Of a DNA stretch of 64,000 nucleotides, positions 41,710-50,084 are shown one piece after another. This DNA comes from Sanguibacter keddieii DSM 10542. GTDB lineage: Bacteria; Actinomycetota; Actinomycetes; Actinomycetales; Cellulomonadaceae. The DNA is taken from the NCBI RefSeq assembly GCF_000024925.1, contig NC_013521.1:186001-250000 (forward strand), in the 5' to 3' direction. The notes under the pieces were generated by a model, which had not been told where the DNA came from, made no database searches, and was given only the letters and a program-made list of their open reading frames with translations. Each line of letters opens with the position of its first letter. Position 1 is the stretch's first letter. A program made the translations under genes and the position numbers.

Positions 41710-43041
41710 TCAGACGCGGACGACGTCTCGGACGACCGCGCGGGACGCGGCCGCCCCGAGCAGGACGAGGCCGGTCGCGGCGAGGACGCTGAGGACGAAC
41801 TGGACGACGACGGACACCTGGGTGAGCATCCCGGCGCCGAGGACCGGCAGCATGAACAGCAGGGCGAAGCCCGCTGAGGTACCGACGGTGACGACGAGCG
41901 GGATGAAGGTCTCGCGCATCCGCGCGGAGTCGAGCACCCGCAGGTCGGTGCCCGCGAGGGACAGCGCCCGGTACTCCGTCCGCTGGGCGATGACGTTGCC
42001 GGCCTGCATCACCCCGGTCGACACGGCGGCGAGCAGCCCGGCGATCGCGAGCGTGAGATAGCCGCCGGTCGCGATGTCACCGAGGAACACCGCCTCCTCG
42101 GGTGTGGCGCCTGACGACGCCGACGAGAACAGCGACGCGATGCTCGCGAGCCCGGCGATGAAGGTCGCGAGCGCGACCCCGCCGACGCTGCGCCACGCGG
42201 TCTTGGGGTCGTCGACCATCCTGCGGCCGGCGAGGAGCGTCGCAGCGGTCCGTGCGCGGTGCGCGGTCACCCTGCCCACCACCCACACGGTGAACGGCCC
42301 GACGAGGTTGAGCGTCGCGAAGCCGACCACGAGCATCACGCCGATGACGCCGACCCCCACCTGCCCGAAGCCCGTGGTGACGACGGCGAAGGCGCCCACC
42401 GCGACAGCAGCCACGAGAGCGCGCAACCAGGTCAGCCCAGGAGGCTGCACGCGGTTCGCGACGCCCAGTGGCGTGATCGCGACGCGCCGCAGGCTCATGG
42501 CGGACGACGCCACCGCGACGAGCACCACCCCGGCGAGCGCCGCGAGGACGATCGGCACGCCCGTCCACAGCTCGGCGAGCGCGAAGGTGCGCCCCTGAAA
42601 GTGCAGCCGCGCGACGAGCGGCAGCAGCGCCAGGTAGCCGACCACCCCGAGCGCGGCGCCGACGACGGCCTGCGCCGTCGCGTCCAGCACCGTCAGCCCG
42701 GTGACCTGACCGGTCGACGCCCCGGCGAGGCGCAGCGCTGCCAGGCGGGCGTCACGACGGGCGACGGCGAGGCGTGCCGCGGCGGCCCCGAGGGTGGTCA
42801 GCGGGACGACGAGCAGGCCGGTGGCCACCCATGCGAAGACCACGTACGACGCCGCGTCGGTGTCAGCACCGGGGGCCGCCGCGCGGTCCACGAAGGCGCC
42901 GACGCCGCCGAGGACCACGAGCAGCATCGCGGTCGCGACCGCGAAGGCGATGACCGCGAGGGTGGTGGTCAGGCGCTGCGGGTCGGTGCTCGACGCACCA
43001 CGGCGGCGCAGCAGCCGCCACAGGGACCAGGTCGCCCTCAT
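41710..43041 (-). CDS. FtsX-like ABC transporter permease
   Basis: A 443-residue membrane protein with about eight spans: LTTTLAVIAFAVATAMLLVV first, then a FtsX-type half VVFAWVATGLLVVPLTTLGA with the conserved cytoplasmic turn RDARLAALRLAGASTGQV, and the repeat half ending VLSVLAATGLVLLGAAASR with EYRALSLAGTDLRVLDSARM. The duplicated LRLAGAS/LSLAGTD motif is typical of MacB/FtsX-like exporters of peptides, lipids or antibiotics. It overlaps its ATPase gene by ATGA. Long extracellular sensor loops are absent, unlike BceB. Confidence 0.82.
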   Translation of the reverse strand: MRATWSLWRLLRRRGASSTDPQRLTTTLAVIAFAVATAMLLVVLGGVGAFVDRAAAPGADTDAASYVVFAWVATGLLVVPLTTLGAAAARLAVARRDARLAALRLAGASTGQVTGLTVLDATAQAVVGAALGVVGYLALLPLVARLHFQGRTFALAELWTGVPIVLAALAGVVLVAVASSAMSLRRVAITPLGVANRVQPPGLTWLRALVAAVAVGAFAVVTTGFGQVGVGVIGVMLVVGFATLNLVGPFTVWVVGRVTAHRARTAATLLAGRRMVDDPKTAWRSVGGVALATFIAGLASIASLFSSASSGATPEEAVFLGDIATGGYLTLAIAGLLAAVSTGVMQAGNVIAQRTEYRALSLAGTDLRVLDSARMRETFIPLVVTVGTSAGFALLFMLPVLGAGMLTQVSVVVQFVLSVLAATGLVLLGAAASRAVVRDVVRV

Positions 43042-43817
43042 CGTGCCTGCCCTCCCTGCTCGGCGGGGGAAGGGGCGTCGTCCTGGCGCCCCGGTGCGAA
43101 GAACTCGCGGGAGACGAGCCCGTCCCGCATCGCGACGGTGCGCGAGCACCAGCGGGCGACCGTGGGGTCGTGGGTGACGACGACGAGCGCCGCACCGCTG
43201 CGGGCGGCGGCCTGCGTGAGCACGGCCATCACCTCGGCGCCGGTGGTCTGGTCGAGGGCACCGGTGGGCTCGTCGGCGAAGATCACGCCGGGAGACCCGA
43301 CGAGCGCCCGAGCGATGGCCACACGCTGGGACTGCCCGCCGGACAGCTCGCCGGGGCGACGGTCTTCCATCCCCGCCAGCCCGAGGTCGCGCAGCCGTGC
43401 TGCGGCGGTCGCGACCGCGGCAGCGCGGGGCATGCCGCCCAGCATGAGCGGGAGGGCGGCGTTCTCGACCGCGGGGAGCTCGGGGAGCAGCTGGCCCGAC
43501 TGGAACACGAAGCCGAAGTCCGAGCGGCGCAGCGCGGTGCGCTGGACGTCCTTGAGCGTCGCGAGGTCCTGCCCCCTCCACAGCACCGACCCGGAGGTCG
43601 GCCGCACGATGCCCGCGAGGCAGTGCAGGAGCGTCGTCTTGCCGGAGCCGGACGGACCCATGATCGCGACCGACTCAGCCGGTGCGATCGTCAGGTCGAC
43701 GCCCGCGAGGGCGCGGGTGGCGGTGTGGTCGGTCCCGTAGACCATCTGCAGGGCGCGGGCGGTCAGGAGGGACGCGGCAGGGTGCTGCGGTGCCAGGGGA
43801 GAGGGTGTGGGCTGCAT
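43038..43817 (-). CDS. ABC transporter ATPase, MacB/LolD type
   Basis: A 259-residue ATP-binding protein. Walker A is IMGPSGSGKTTLLHCLAGIV, the Q loop FGFVFQSGQLLPELPAVEN, the signature [18 protein letters not shown], Walker B VIFADEPTGALD and the switch VVVTHDPTVARWC. The DEPTGALD form is diagnostic of the MacB/LolD/FtsE group. It forms a pair with the overlapping FtsX-like permease. ATG 43817 has GGGAG upstream; the frame is open further but carries no similarity. The substrate is unknown; self-protection against peptides is common for this type. Confidence 0.87.
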   Translation of the reverse strand: MQPTPSPLAPQHPAASLLTARALQMVYGTDHTATRALAGVDLTIAPAESVAIMGPSGSGKTTLLHCLAGIVRPTSGSVLWRGQDLATLKDVQRTALRRSDFGFVFQSGQLLPELPAVENAALPLMLGGMPRAAAVATAAARLRDLGLAGMEDRRPGELSGGQSQRVAIARALVGSPGVIFADEPTGALDQTTGAEVMAVLTQAAARSGAALVVVTHDPTVARWCSRTVAMRDGLVSREFFAPGRQDDAPSPAEQGGQAR

Positions 43818-44067
43818 GCTCCCAGCCTGCTGCGCGAGGTCCCGCGACCGCGTCGGGCAGCGGGTGGGTCTGCGACGAGCGGGCGTCGGCCCGCAGGGGG
43901 AGGGCACGGCGGGTGGCCTCCGCTGCCAGGGGGACGGCGCGGCACGGGCCCTGTCGCCGTGGCCTCGCAGCGCAGCGCTCCTGGTCGGCCGATAGGCTCT
44001 GCTCCTGCCGCTCGGACGAGCGTGCGGCGCGGGCCGGTGCCCGCCACGAGGTGGAGGAGTGCGTCCC

Positions 44068-44760
44068 ATGGGTGTCGTCGTCGGGCTGTACAGGATCGCG
44101 GTCGCGGTGTTCGCGCTGATCGGCACCCAGGAGATCTGGCGCGACGGAGACCCGTCCGGGCTCGTGTACTTCACCAACCAGTCCAACCTGCTGCTCGCGG
44201 TGGTCTTCGTGTGGGCGGGCTTCGCGTCGCTCGCGCGTCAGCCGCAGCCGCCCGCGTGGCTCAAGGGTGCGGTGACGCTGTTCATCCTCATCACCGGGCT
44301 CGTCGCGTACTTCATCCTGCCGCCCGACGCTCCCGGCGAGCCTGCTGTGGTGCTCGGGCTGACCGACGGGCAGATCGTCCACCAGCTCACGCCGATCATG
44401 GCCTTCGTCGACTTCCTGCTCTTCGACCCGCACCGACGGCTGCGCGTCAAGAACGCCGCCCTCTGGCTGCTGTACCCGGTCGCCTACTGCGCCTTCACCA
44501 CCGTCCGCGGCGTCGTCCTCCCGGACACCGACTACCCCTACGGTTTCGTGGACGTCGCCGAGATCGGGTACCTCGGCCTCGTGCAGAACGTGGTGCTCTA
44601 CGGCGTCGGGTTCTTCGTGCTCGGGCTGGTGATCGTCGGGATCGACCGCGTGCTGCCCCGCAACCCCGTGATCGGGCCGAAGGTGCCGGGCGGCGCGCGC
44701 CCCGGGTCGCGGTCAGGATCCGCGCGAGGACGCGGTTCCCGGAGCCGCTCGGAGGGCTGA
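44068..44760 (+). CDS. Pr6Pr family (FAR-17a/AIG1-like) membrane protein
   Basis: A 230-residue protein with six predicted spans. Family features are YFTNQSNLLLAVVFVWAGF near residue 35, LVAYFILPPDA, the histidine of VHQLTPIMAFVDFLLFDPHR and YPYGFVDVAEIGYLGLVQNV. The C-terminus is a basic Ser/Gly/Arg tail. ATG 44068 was preferred because GTGGAGGAG ends 9 nt before it; a GTG nine bases upstream is in frame. Eukaryotic relatives are fatty-acid-hydroxy-fatty-acid hydrolases, but bacterial ones are uncharacterised, so no function is claimed. Confidence 0.75.
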   Translation: MGVVVGLYRIAVAVFALIGTQEIWRDGDPSGLVYFTNQSNLLLAVVFVWAGFASLARQPQPPAWLKGAVTLFILITGLVAYFILPPDAPGEPAVVLGLTDGQIVHQLTPIMAFVDFLLFDPHRRLRVKNAALWLLYPVAYCAFTTVRGVVLPDTDYPYGFVDVAEIGYLGLVQNVVLYGVGFFVLGLVIVGIDRVLPRNPVIGPKVPGGARPGSRSGSARGRGSRSRSEG

Positions 44761-44782
44761 GCCACCGCCGCCGGAGGCCGGT

Positions 44783-44801
44783 GAGGCCCCTGGCGGGCCT
44801 C
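44783..44801 (+). terminator. Hairpin after the Pr6Pr gene
   Basis: GAGGCCC-CTGGC-GGGCCTC, a 7-bp stem with 5-base loop, 22 nt after the stop. Confidence 0.45.
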
Positions 44802-44838
44802 GGGTTGAGCGGCGTGTCGTGGGTCACGGAGAACTGAT

Positions 44839-44868
44839 TTGGCGTCTGGGTCCCGGCCCCTGTAACGT
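44839..44868 (+). promoter_or_regulatory. Candidate promoter of tRNA-Arg(ACG)
   Basis: TTGGCG (44839-44844), an 18-base spacer and TAACGT (44863-44868), 17 nt before the tRNA 5' end. Confidence 0.4.
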
Positions 44869-44885
44869 TTCTCTCGGTTCACCGG

Positions 44886-44961
44886 GCGCCCGTAGCTCAA
44901 CGGATAGAGCATCTGACTACGGATCAGAAGGTTGGGGGTTCGAATCCCTCCGGGCGCACCA
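44886..44961 (+). tRNA. tRNA-Arg (anticodon ACG)
   Basis: A 76-nt tRNA including an encoded CCA (44959-44961). Acceptor GCGCCCG pairs with CGGGCGC, the anticodon stem TCTGA/TCAGA holds loop CTACGGA with anticodon ACG at 44919-44921 (A34 to be edited to inosine), and the T arm contains GGGTTCGAATCCC. It reads CGU, CGC and CGA. Confidence 0.95.
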
Positions 44962-44968
44962 ACCCAAG

Positions 44969-44998
44969 AACGGCCCCAGTCTTCGGACTGGGGCCGTT
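44969..44998. terminator. Terminator after tRNA-Arg
   Basis: AACGGCCCCAGTC and GACTGGGGCCGTT form a 13-bp stem with a TTCG tetraloop, starting 8 nt after the tRNA. Confidence 0.8.
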
Positions 44999-45037
44999 CT
45001 CGTCGTCTGAGCGGTGCTGCTGCTGGGCCTCGTGCGC

Positions 45038-45080
45038 TGGGCCTGGAGAGGACCGACGTGCTCGACCCTCTCCAGGCCCA
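45038..45080. terminator. Terminator of the Pro-Val-Asp repeat surface protein gene
   Basis: TGGGCCTGGAGAGG (45038-45051) and CCTCTCCAGGCCCA (45067-45080) pair over 14 bp with a 15-base loop, 14 nt beyond the stop of the minus-strand gene. An outer repeat GAGCGGTG/CACCGCTC encloses it. Confidence 0.65.
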
Positions 45081-45094
45081 CCGCTCACTCGTCG

Positions 45095-47137
45095 TCAGCC
45101 GGTGCGAGACCAGCGACGACGCGTGACCAGCGTCGAGGCGCCGAGGAGCAGGAGGGCGCCTGCCGCGGCGAGCGCGGCGACCGACCCGCTGCCGGTGGCG
45201 GCGAGGGTGGAGGCAGGGGCCGCGGCGACCGCGCGTGCAGCGCCGTCGGCCGTGGTCGCAGCGCCAGCACCTGCCGGGGCGTCGCCCCCTCCGGTCCCGG
45301 CGCCGTCCGTGCCGTCACCAGCACCGGGGATGCCGTCGACCGGTGCGGGCTCGGGGGAGACCACGGTGATGGTGGTCCACCCGAGCTGCTCGCCGGCCTC
45401 GGACCAGACGGCGATGCGGTGCTCGCCCGGCACCGCGTCAGCGGGGATCGCGACCGCGACGGTGCTCGCCGCGGAGACGAGGTGCGCCCCCAGGTACACC
45501 GGTGTGGAGAACATCCAGGTGCCGACACGGTCCCCTGTCGCTGCCCCGCTGACCACGACCGTGATCTCCTCGCCGGGCGTCGCCGTGCCGGGTGCCGTGA
45601 CGGACCCCTCGAGCGCGGGGTCGAGGGCCTCTGCGGTCGGCGGTATGGCCGGGATCGGCTCCGACGGGTCGACCGCCGGCGGCTCGGTGACCGGCGGCTC
45701 GACGACGGGCGGGTCCACGACAGGCGGGTCGACCGGGGGAGCGACGGGCGGGTCCACCACGGGGGGATCGACGACCGGCGGGTCCACGGGGTCGACGGGC
45801 GGGTCGACCGGGTCCACCGGAGGGTCGACGGGTGGGTCGACCGGGTCGACAGGTGGGTCGACCGGGTCTACCGGGGGATCGACAGGCGGGTCCACGGGAT
45901 CGACAGGCGGGTCCACGGGGTCGACCGGGGGATCCACGGGTGGATCGACAGGCGGGTCCACCGGAGGATCGACCGGCGGGTCGACCACCGGGGTGTCGGT
46001 GACCGTGAAGGTGCGGATGCTGGCGTGACGGTGCGGGGTCGCGTTGTGCCCCTCGGGCACCGAGGCGAGCACCATGATCTCGTGCTGCCCGACCCCGAGC
46101 GCTCCGACGTAGGTGGTGTCGAGGCCACCGCCCACGGTCGTCGGGAGGTCGCCGACCACGCGCCCGTCGACGTACAGCGTCGGCGTCACACCAGCCGGGA
46201 AGCCGGGGGTGACCATCCGGACGCCGCTCGTCGCGATCTCGTCGACGGTCAGCTCACCGGGAGTCAGCGTGGTGTCGTGCGAGGTGACCCTGATGAACGC
46301 GTTGCTGTCGTTGATGACGACGAGCGAGGTCTGCAGGGTGATCGGGGCGCCGTCGCGGGTCCCGGTCACCTCGACCGTGTAGTCCTCGCCGGTGTGGCTC
46401 GACGGCAGGTCGTCCCGGTAGTAGAGGAAGGCGACCCCGTCGCTGTCGACGCGGAGGTCGCGCTCTCGGAGCAAGCGGTCGTCGTAGTCCCGTGTGATGG
46501 TGAGCCTCGCGTCGGTGTCAGGCGTGAGCCCGACGGCCTCGAAGGCCGTGCCGATGACCTCGAGCTCCACGTGCCGCAGGACGGAGGGCTCTGCTCGCAG
46601 CGCGGGGTCGGCGGGGCCAGGACCCGGACCGGGCCCGGGGTCTCCGCCACCGCCGCCGAGCGTCGCGGTCCAGCTGAACACCGAACCCCCGCAGGTCCCG
46701 AAGGGCAGGAACCCGGCGCGGCCGGTGCCGCTCGCCGTGCCGTCGGCCTGCACGACGCCGGTCAGCTCGTAGTACGCCTGGATGTCACCGGGGGCGCCCT
46801 CCCAGGTGAGCTCGAAGGGCTCACCCGCCTGGACCTGCGTCGCGGGCATCCCGGACCACTGGACGGGGAGCGTCCCGAACGAGGTGGTGCAGTAGCTCTC
46901 GGTCTCGAAGCCGCTGAGGCTGCCGCCCTCGTCGACGGAGAACCGCACCTCGGCGCCGGTGTAGGCGGTGCTGCTGCCCCCGTACTGGCCGGCGGGCGGC
47001 GGCTCGGCGGCGTGCGCCTGGACCGAGGTGGCACCGGTGAAGACCAGTGCGAGGAAGGCGACGACGGCGACCGCAGACCGCCCCCGTGCTGTGCGTGTGC
47101 CGTGGTGCGTCGGTCTGCTGACCGCTCTGTGTCTCAT
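45095..47137 (-). CDS. Secreted, wall-anchored protein with Pro-Val-Asp-Pro repeat stalk
   Basis: A 680-residue surface protein. A signal peptide (VAVVAFLALVFTGATSVQAHA) is followed by an N-terminal domain (about 40-165), a Gly/Pro linker GGGGGDPGPGPGPG, and two beta-rich domains up to about 380. Residues about 384-487 are an irregular repeat of VDPPVDP and VDPVDPP, probably a stiff polyproline-like stalk through the cell wall. Another beta domain and an Ala/Gly-rich stretch lead to LAATG (about 645-649), a hydrophobic span and RRRWSRTG, the sorting signal. ATG 47137 starts the basic signal region. Likely an adhesin or wall-spanning protein; no enzyme motif seen. The codon choice of the repeat varies, so it is not a recent expansion of one unit. 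Confidence 0.78.
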   Translation of the reverse strand: MRHRAVSRPTHHGTRTARGRSAVAVVAFLALVFTGATSVQAHAAEPPPAGQYGGSSTAYTGAEVRFSVDEGGSLSGFETESYCTTSFGTLPVQWSGMPATQVQAGEPFELTWEGAPGDIQAYYELTGVVQADGTASGTGRAGFLPFGTCGGSVFSWTATLGGGGGDPGPGPGPGPADPALRAEPSVLRHVELEVIGTAFEAVGLTPDTDARLTITRDYDDRLLRERDLRVDSDGVAFLYYRDDLPSSHTGEDYTVEVTGTRDGAPITLQTSLVVINDSNAFIRVTSHDTTLTPGELTVDEIATSGVRMVTPGFPAGVTPTLYVDGRVVGDLPTTVGGGLDTTYVGALGVGQHEIMVLASVPEGHNATPHRHASIRTFTVTDTPVVDPPVDPPVDPPVDPPVDPPVDPVDPPVDPVDPPVDPPVDPVDPPVDPVDPPVDPPVDPVDPPVDPVDPPVVDPPVVDPPVAPPVDPPVVDPPVVEPPVTEPPAVDPSEPIPAIPPTAEALDPALEGSVTAPGTATPGEEITVVVSGAATGDRVGTWMFSTPVYLGAHLVSAASTVAVAIPADAVPGEHRIAVWSEAGEQLGWTTITVVSPEPAPVDGIPGAGDGTDGAGTGGGDAPAGAGAATTADGAARAVAAAPASTLAATGSGSVAALAAAGALLLLGASTLVTRRRWSRTG
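45676..45988 (-). repeat. Irregular Pro-Val-Asp coding repeat
   Basis: About 104 codons alternating VDPP and VDP units in the surface protein gene. The DNA repeats the pattern GGGTCGACCGG/GGGTCCACGGG with variation and may favour slippage or recombination. Confidence 0.8.
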
Positions 47138-47302
47138 CGGTGAAACCCCCAGGACGTGTGCGAGAGATGGGGCGACCGCGTGACCGGCACACGACGCCTC
47201 AACGATCGTCGCCGAGGGGTGGTTCTGGGTGAACAGCCGCTCACTCACGTTCTTACTCAACTTCACCTGGGCGAGACGCTGGTGAGACCTGGGGTGGTGC
47301 GG

Positions 47303-49891
47303 TCAGTCCTGCCGCCCGGACCAGGGCACGAGGTCGGCGGCCTCCTCGCGGCTCGACACCCCGAGCTTGCGCAGGAGCCGGCTGACGTGGTTCTCCGCGG
47401 TCCTCTTGCTGAGGGTGAGCCGCTCGGCGATCTCACCGTTCTTCAGGCCGGCGACCACGAGCTCGAGGACCTCGCGCTCCCGCGGGGTCAGCTGCCCGAG
47501 CGGCTCGCTCAGGCGGGCGAGCATCGCCTCGGCTCGTGCCAGGCCGGCCTGCGCCCGCCCGAGCTGCAGCCGCATGTCCCGGCGATCGAAGATCTCCCTG
47601 GCCGACCGCAGCAGGTTGACGGCCTCGAGCGGCTCGCCGGCCGCGAGCAGGATCTCTGCGTACGCGGTCTGGATCATCGCCTTCTGCCCTGCCTGTCCCT
47701 GCGACTCGGCGATGGCGACGCCCTCCGCGACCAGGCTCGCCGCTGTCGTCGGGTCGCCCATCGCCGCTGCGACGACGGCCGCGTCGGCGTGCCGCAGGGC
47801 GGTCATCGCGTCCCGCGGCTCACCGAGGAGCTCGGGGCACGGCTCGGGTCGGCCGAGCTGCGCGGACACCCGGGTACGGAGCGTGAGGATGGCGCGCCGC
47901 CACCAGCCGAACTCCGGCAGCGCGGTCGCGTCGACCTCCTCGAGGCGACGTCGCAGGAGCTCGGGGTCGCCCCGGCCCTGCGCGACGACCATGAGCCCGG
48001 CCCGGGCCATGCCGACCACGTCGGCCGGGCCGTAGCGCTCGGCGTCGAGCACGGCCTGCTCGCCGGCCTGCTCGGCCTTGTCGAGCAGGCCGAGGGAGGC
48101 ACGGCAGAAGAGCAGACCGGTACCCAGGTTGGCCAGGGCGTCGGCCTGGCCGAACCGGTGGGCGAGCTGCAGGCTGCGCTCGGCGAGGCGGGCTCCGGTC
48201 CCGTAGTCGTCGAGCATGTACGCGGCCCACACGGCGCAGGCCACGGCGTGCACGACGTCGGCGACCTCGCGGCTCCCCGCGCTCGTCACCCACCCGGGGA
48301 CGGGCGCGAAGGTCGCGCGCGCCTGCGGGACCCTGCCCTCGGACAGCAGGTCCATGGTGCGGTAGACCGCCGCGACGACGCGGTTCTCCTCACCGGGCAG
48401 CTGCTCGAGGCGGGACAGGAGCCGTTCCGGGACCCGCCCGTCGAGGAGCGCCACCACGTCGACGTGCTCGCGGAGGAGCTCGGCGTCGACGCTGTCGTCG
48501 GCGGAGGCCAGGACGGCGCGCGCCTCGACGGGGTCTCCGGAGATCCGCAGGGCGCTGGCGAGCAGGATCAGCGCCTTGGCCGGCGGTGCGCCCGGGTGCG
48601 CGTCGACGAGGTGCCGGAGCCGGTCGAGGGCCTCGGGGGTCTTGCCCTCGAGGATCAGGGCACGGGCGAGCAGCAGCTCCGAGCGGCTGCTCCGGTGAGC
48701 CGCGGGCAGTCGTGCGAGCCAGTGCGACGCCGCTCGAGGGTCCGAGCCGATGGCGAGGTGCGCGGCGTCGACGAGGACCTCCGACTCGTCGGCCGTGAGG
48801 TCGGAGCCGACCTGTGCGACGTGGTCTGCGCGTCGCAGGAGGTGCGCGTCGGGCAGGGACGCGGCCCGACGGTGCATCTGCTCGCGCCGGCCGACCTCGG
48901 TGTTCTGGTAGACGCTGTAGCGGACCACGGGGTGCAGTGCCTCGTGCGGGCTGTCGCTGAGCAGCCCTCGGTCGGCGAGGTCGCGCTCGGCGGCCTCGAA
49001 CTCGTCGGGCGCGAGACCGGCGACGTCGGACGCCTCCGTGCCGGTGCCGTCGTTGCCGAGCACCGCGAGCGTCTCGAGCGCACGGCGCGAGGCGTCGTCG
49101 AGGGTGGCCATGTCGTCGGCGACGGCGGCGCTGAGCATCGCGGCGCGGCTGCCGGCCGCCAGGCGCAGCACGTCGTCGACGCGCGTGGCCGCGGGGTGGC
49201 GCCGGAACGCGGCGACGGCGGTCTGGGCGAGGAGGGGGTTGCCCGCCGCGGCGTCGCGGACCGCGTCGACCTGCACCGCGGAGAGCCCCGTGCCCAGGTC
49301 GCCGATGACGTCGTCGGACAACGGCCCGAGCGTGATGTGGTCGTGCGCGGCGCCCCGCCGGCGGGCAGCGGTGACGACCCGCTCGGGCTCGAGGCCGGGC
49401 CGGTGCACCAGGACGAGGGCCAGCGGGACGGGCGCCGGGGTACCGAGGAGCGCGATGAGGAAGTCCTCGGACGTCCGGTCCAGCCAGTGGGCGTCGTCGA
49501 CCGCGACGACAGCTGCGTCGTCGTGCAGGGCCTCCAGGCAACGGCTGGCCAGTACGGAGGGCGGCGCGTCGTCGAGCAGCTGCTCGAGGGGCTCGCCGAG
49601 CAGGTCCTCGAGCATGTGGCGGTGAGCGGCGAGCGGGGCCTCGTTGTGCAGGTGGTCGCCCTGCGACAGGAAGACGCGCGGGGCGCGAGCCTCGGCGGAC
49701 GGGCCGACCGGTCCGGTGCCGTCCCCGGACGACGTCGCGCTGGCGCGGGCGAGCGCACCGGCGAGGAACGCGCTCTTGCCGACCCCGATCGCGCCGTCGA
49801 CCTGGACGAGCCGGACCTGCCCGGGGGCGAGCAGCCGGAGGTCGAGCAGCGCGGCGACCGTCCCGAGCTCGTGGTCACGACCTGCAAGCAC
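47303..49891 (-). CDS. Large LuxR-family ATP-binding transcriptional regulator (LAL type)
   Basis: An 862-residue regulator. It begins MLAGRDHELGTVAALLDLRL, with a Walker A VDGAIGVGKSAFLAGALA near residue 35 and a Walker B-like VVAVDDAHWLDRTSEDFLIA near 125. The middle 450 residues are helical repeats of the TPR kind. The C-terminal LuxR helix-turn-helix reads LTPREREVLELVVAGLKNGE and IAERLTLSKRTAENHVSRLL, with the invariant glutamates and glycine. LAL regulators typically activate secondary metabolism or sugar genes. It starts at GTG 49891 with no strong ribosome site, and is divergent from the gltS-type gene. The wall protein gene downstream is 165 nt away and may be a target or co-transcribed. 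Confidence 0.87.
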   Translation of the reverse strand: MLAGRDHELGTVAALLDLRLLAPGQVRLVQVDGAIGVGKSAFLAGALARASATSSGDGTGPVGPSAEARAPRVFLSQGDHLHNEAPLAAHRHMLEDLLGEPLEQLLDDAPPSVLASRCLEALHDDAAVVAVDDAHWLDRTSEDFLIALLGTPAPVPLALVLVHRPGLEPERVVTAARRRGAAHDHITLGPLSDDVIGDLGTGLSAVQVDAVRDAAAGNPLLAQTAVAAFRRHPAATRVDDVLRLAAGSRAAMLSAAVADDMATLDDASRRALETLAVLGNDGTGTEASDVAGLAPDEFEAAERDLADRGLLSDSPHEALHPVVRYSVYQNTEVGRREQMHRRAASLPDAHLLRRADHVAQVGSDLTADESEVLVDAAHLAIGSDPRAASHWLARLPAAHRSSRSELLLARALILEGKTPEALDRLRHLVDAHPGAPPAKALILLASALRISGDPVEARAVLASADDSVDAELLREHVDVVALLDGRVPERLLSRLEQLPGEENRVVAAVYRTMDLLSEGRVPQARATFAPVPGWVTSAGSREVADVVHAVACAVWAAYMLDDYGTGARLAERSLQLAHRFGQADALANLGTGLLFCRASLGLLDKAEQAGEQAVLDAERYGPADVVGMARAGLMVVAQGRGDPELLRRRLEEVDATALPEFGWWRRAILTLRTRVSAQLGRPEPCPELLGEPRDAMTALRHADAAVVAAAMGDPTTAASLVAEGVAIAESQGQAGQKAMIQTAYAEILLAAGEPLEAVNLLRSAREIFDRRDMRLQLGRAQAGLARAEAMLARLSEPLGQLTPREREVLELVVAGLKNGEIAERLTLSKRTAENHVSRLLRKLGVSSREEAADLVPWSGRQD

Positions 49892-50053
49892 GGTGATGGC
49901 CCCTCACGGTCTCCCTGCACCGGGGCGCAGGCTCACGGTCGCCTGGAAGTGTGGTTGCCGCACTGTAGCGCGAGCCCTGGGGCCTGCCAAGGATGATGTC
50001 GCCGCACGCTGCGCGGACCGGCTCAGGCGCGACCAACGTCACCAAGTGGACTT

Positions 50054-50084
50054 ATGCGTCGAACATCGCGCATCGTTGACGCAT
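50054..50084 (+). promoter_or_regulatory. Inverted repeat overlapping the start codon of the GltS-type gene
   Basis: ATGCGTC (50054-50060) and GACGCAT (50078-50084) are perfect 7-bp inverted repeats with a 17-base spacer. The right arm covers the first two bases of the ATG at 50083, so a hairpin or bound protein would block initiation. Confidence 0.4.
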
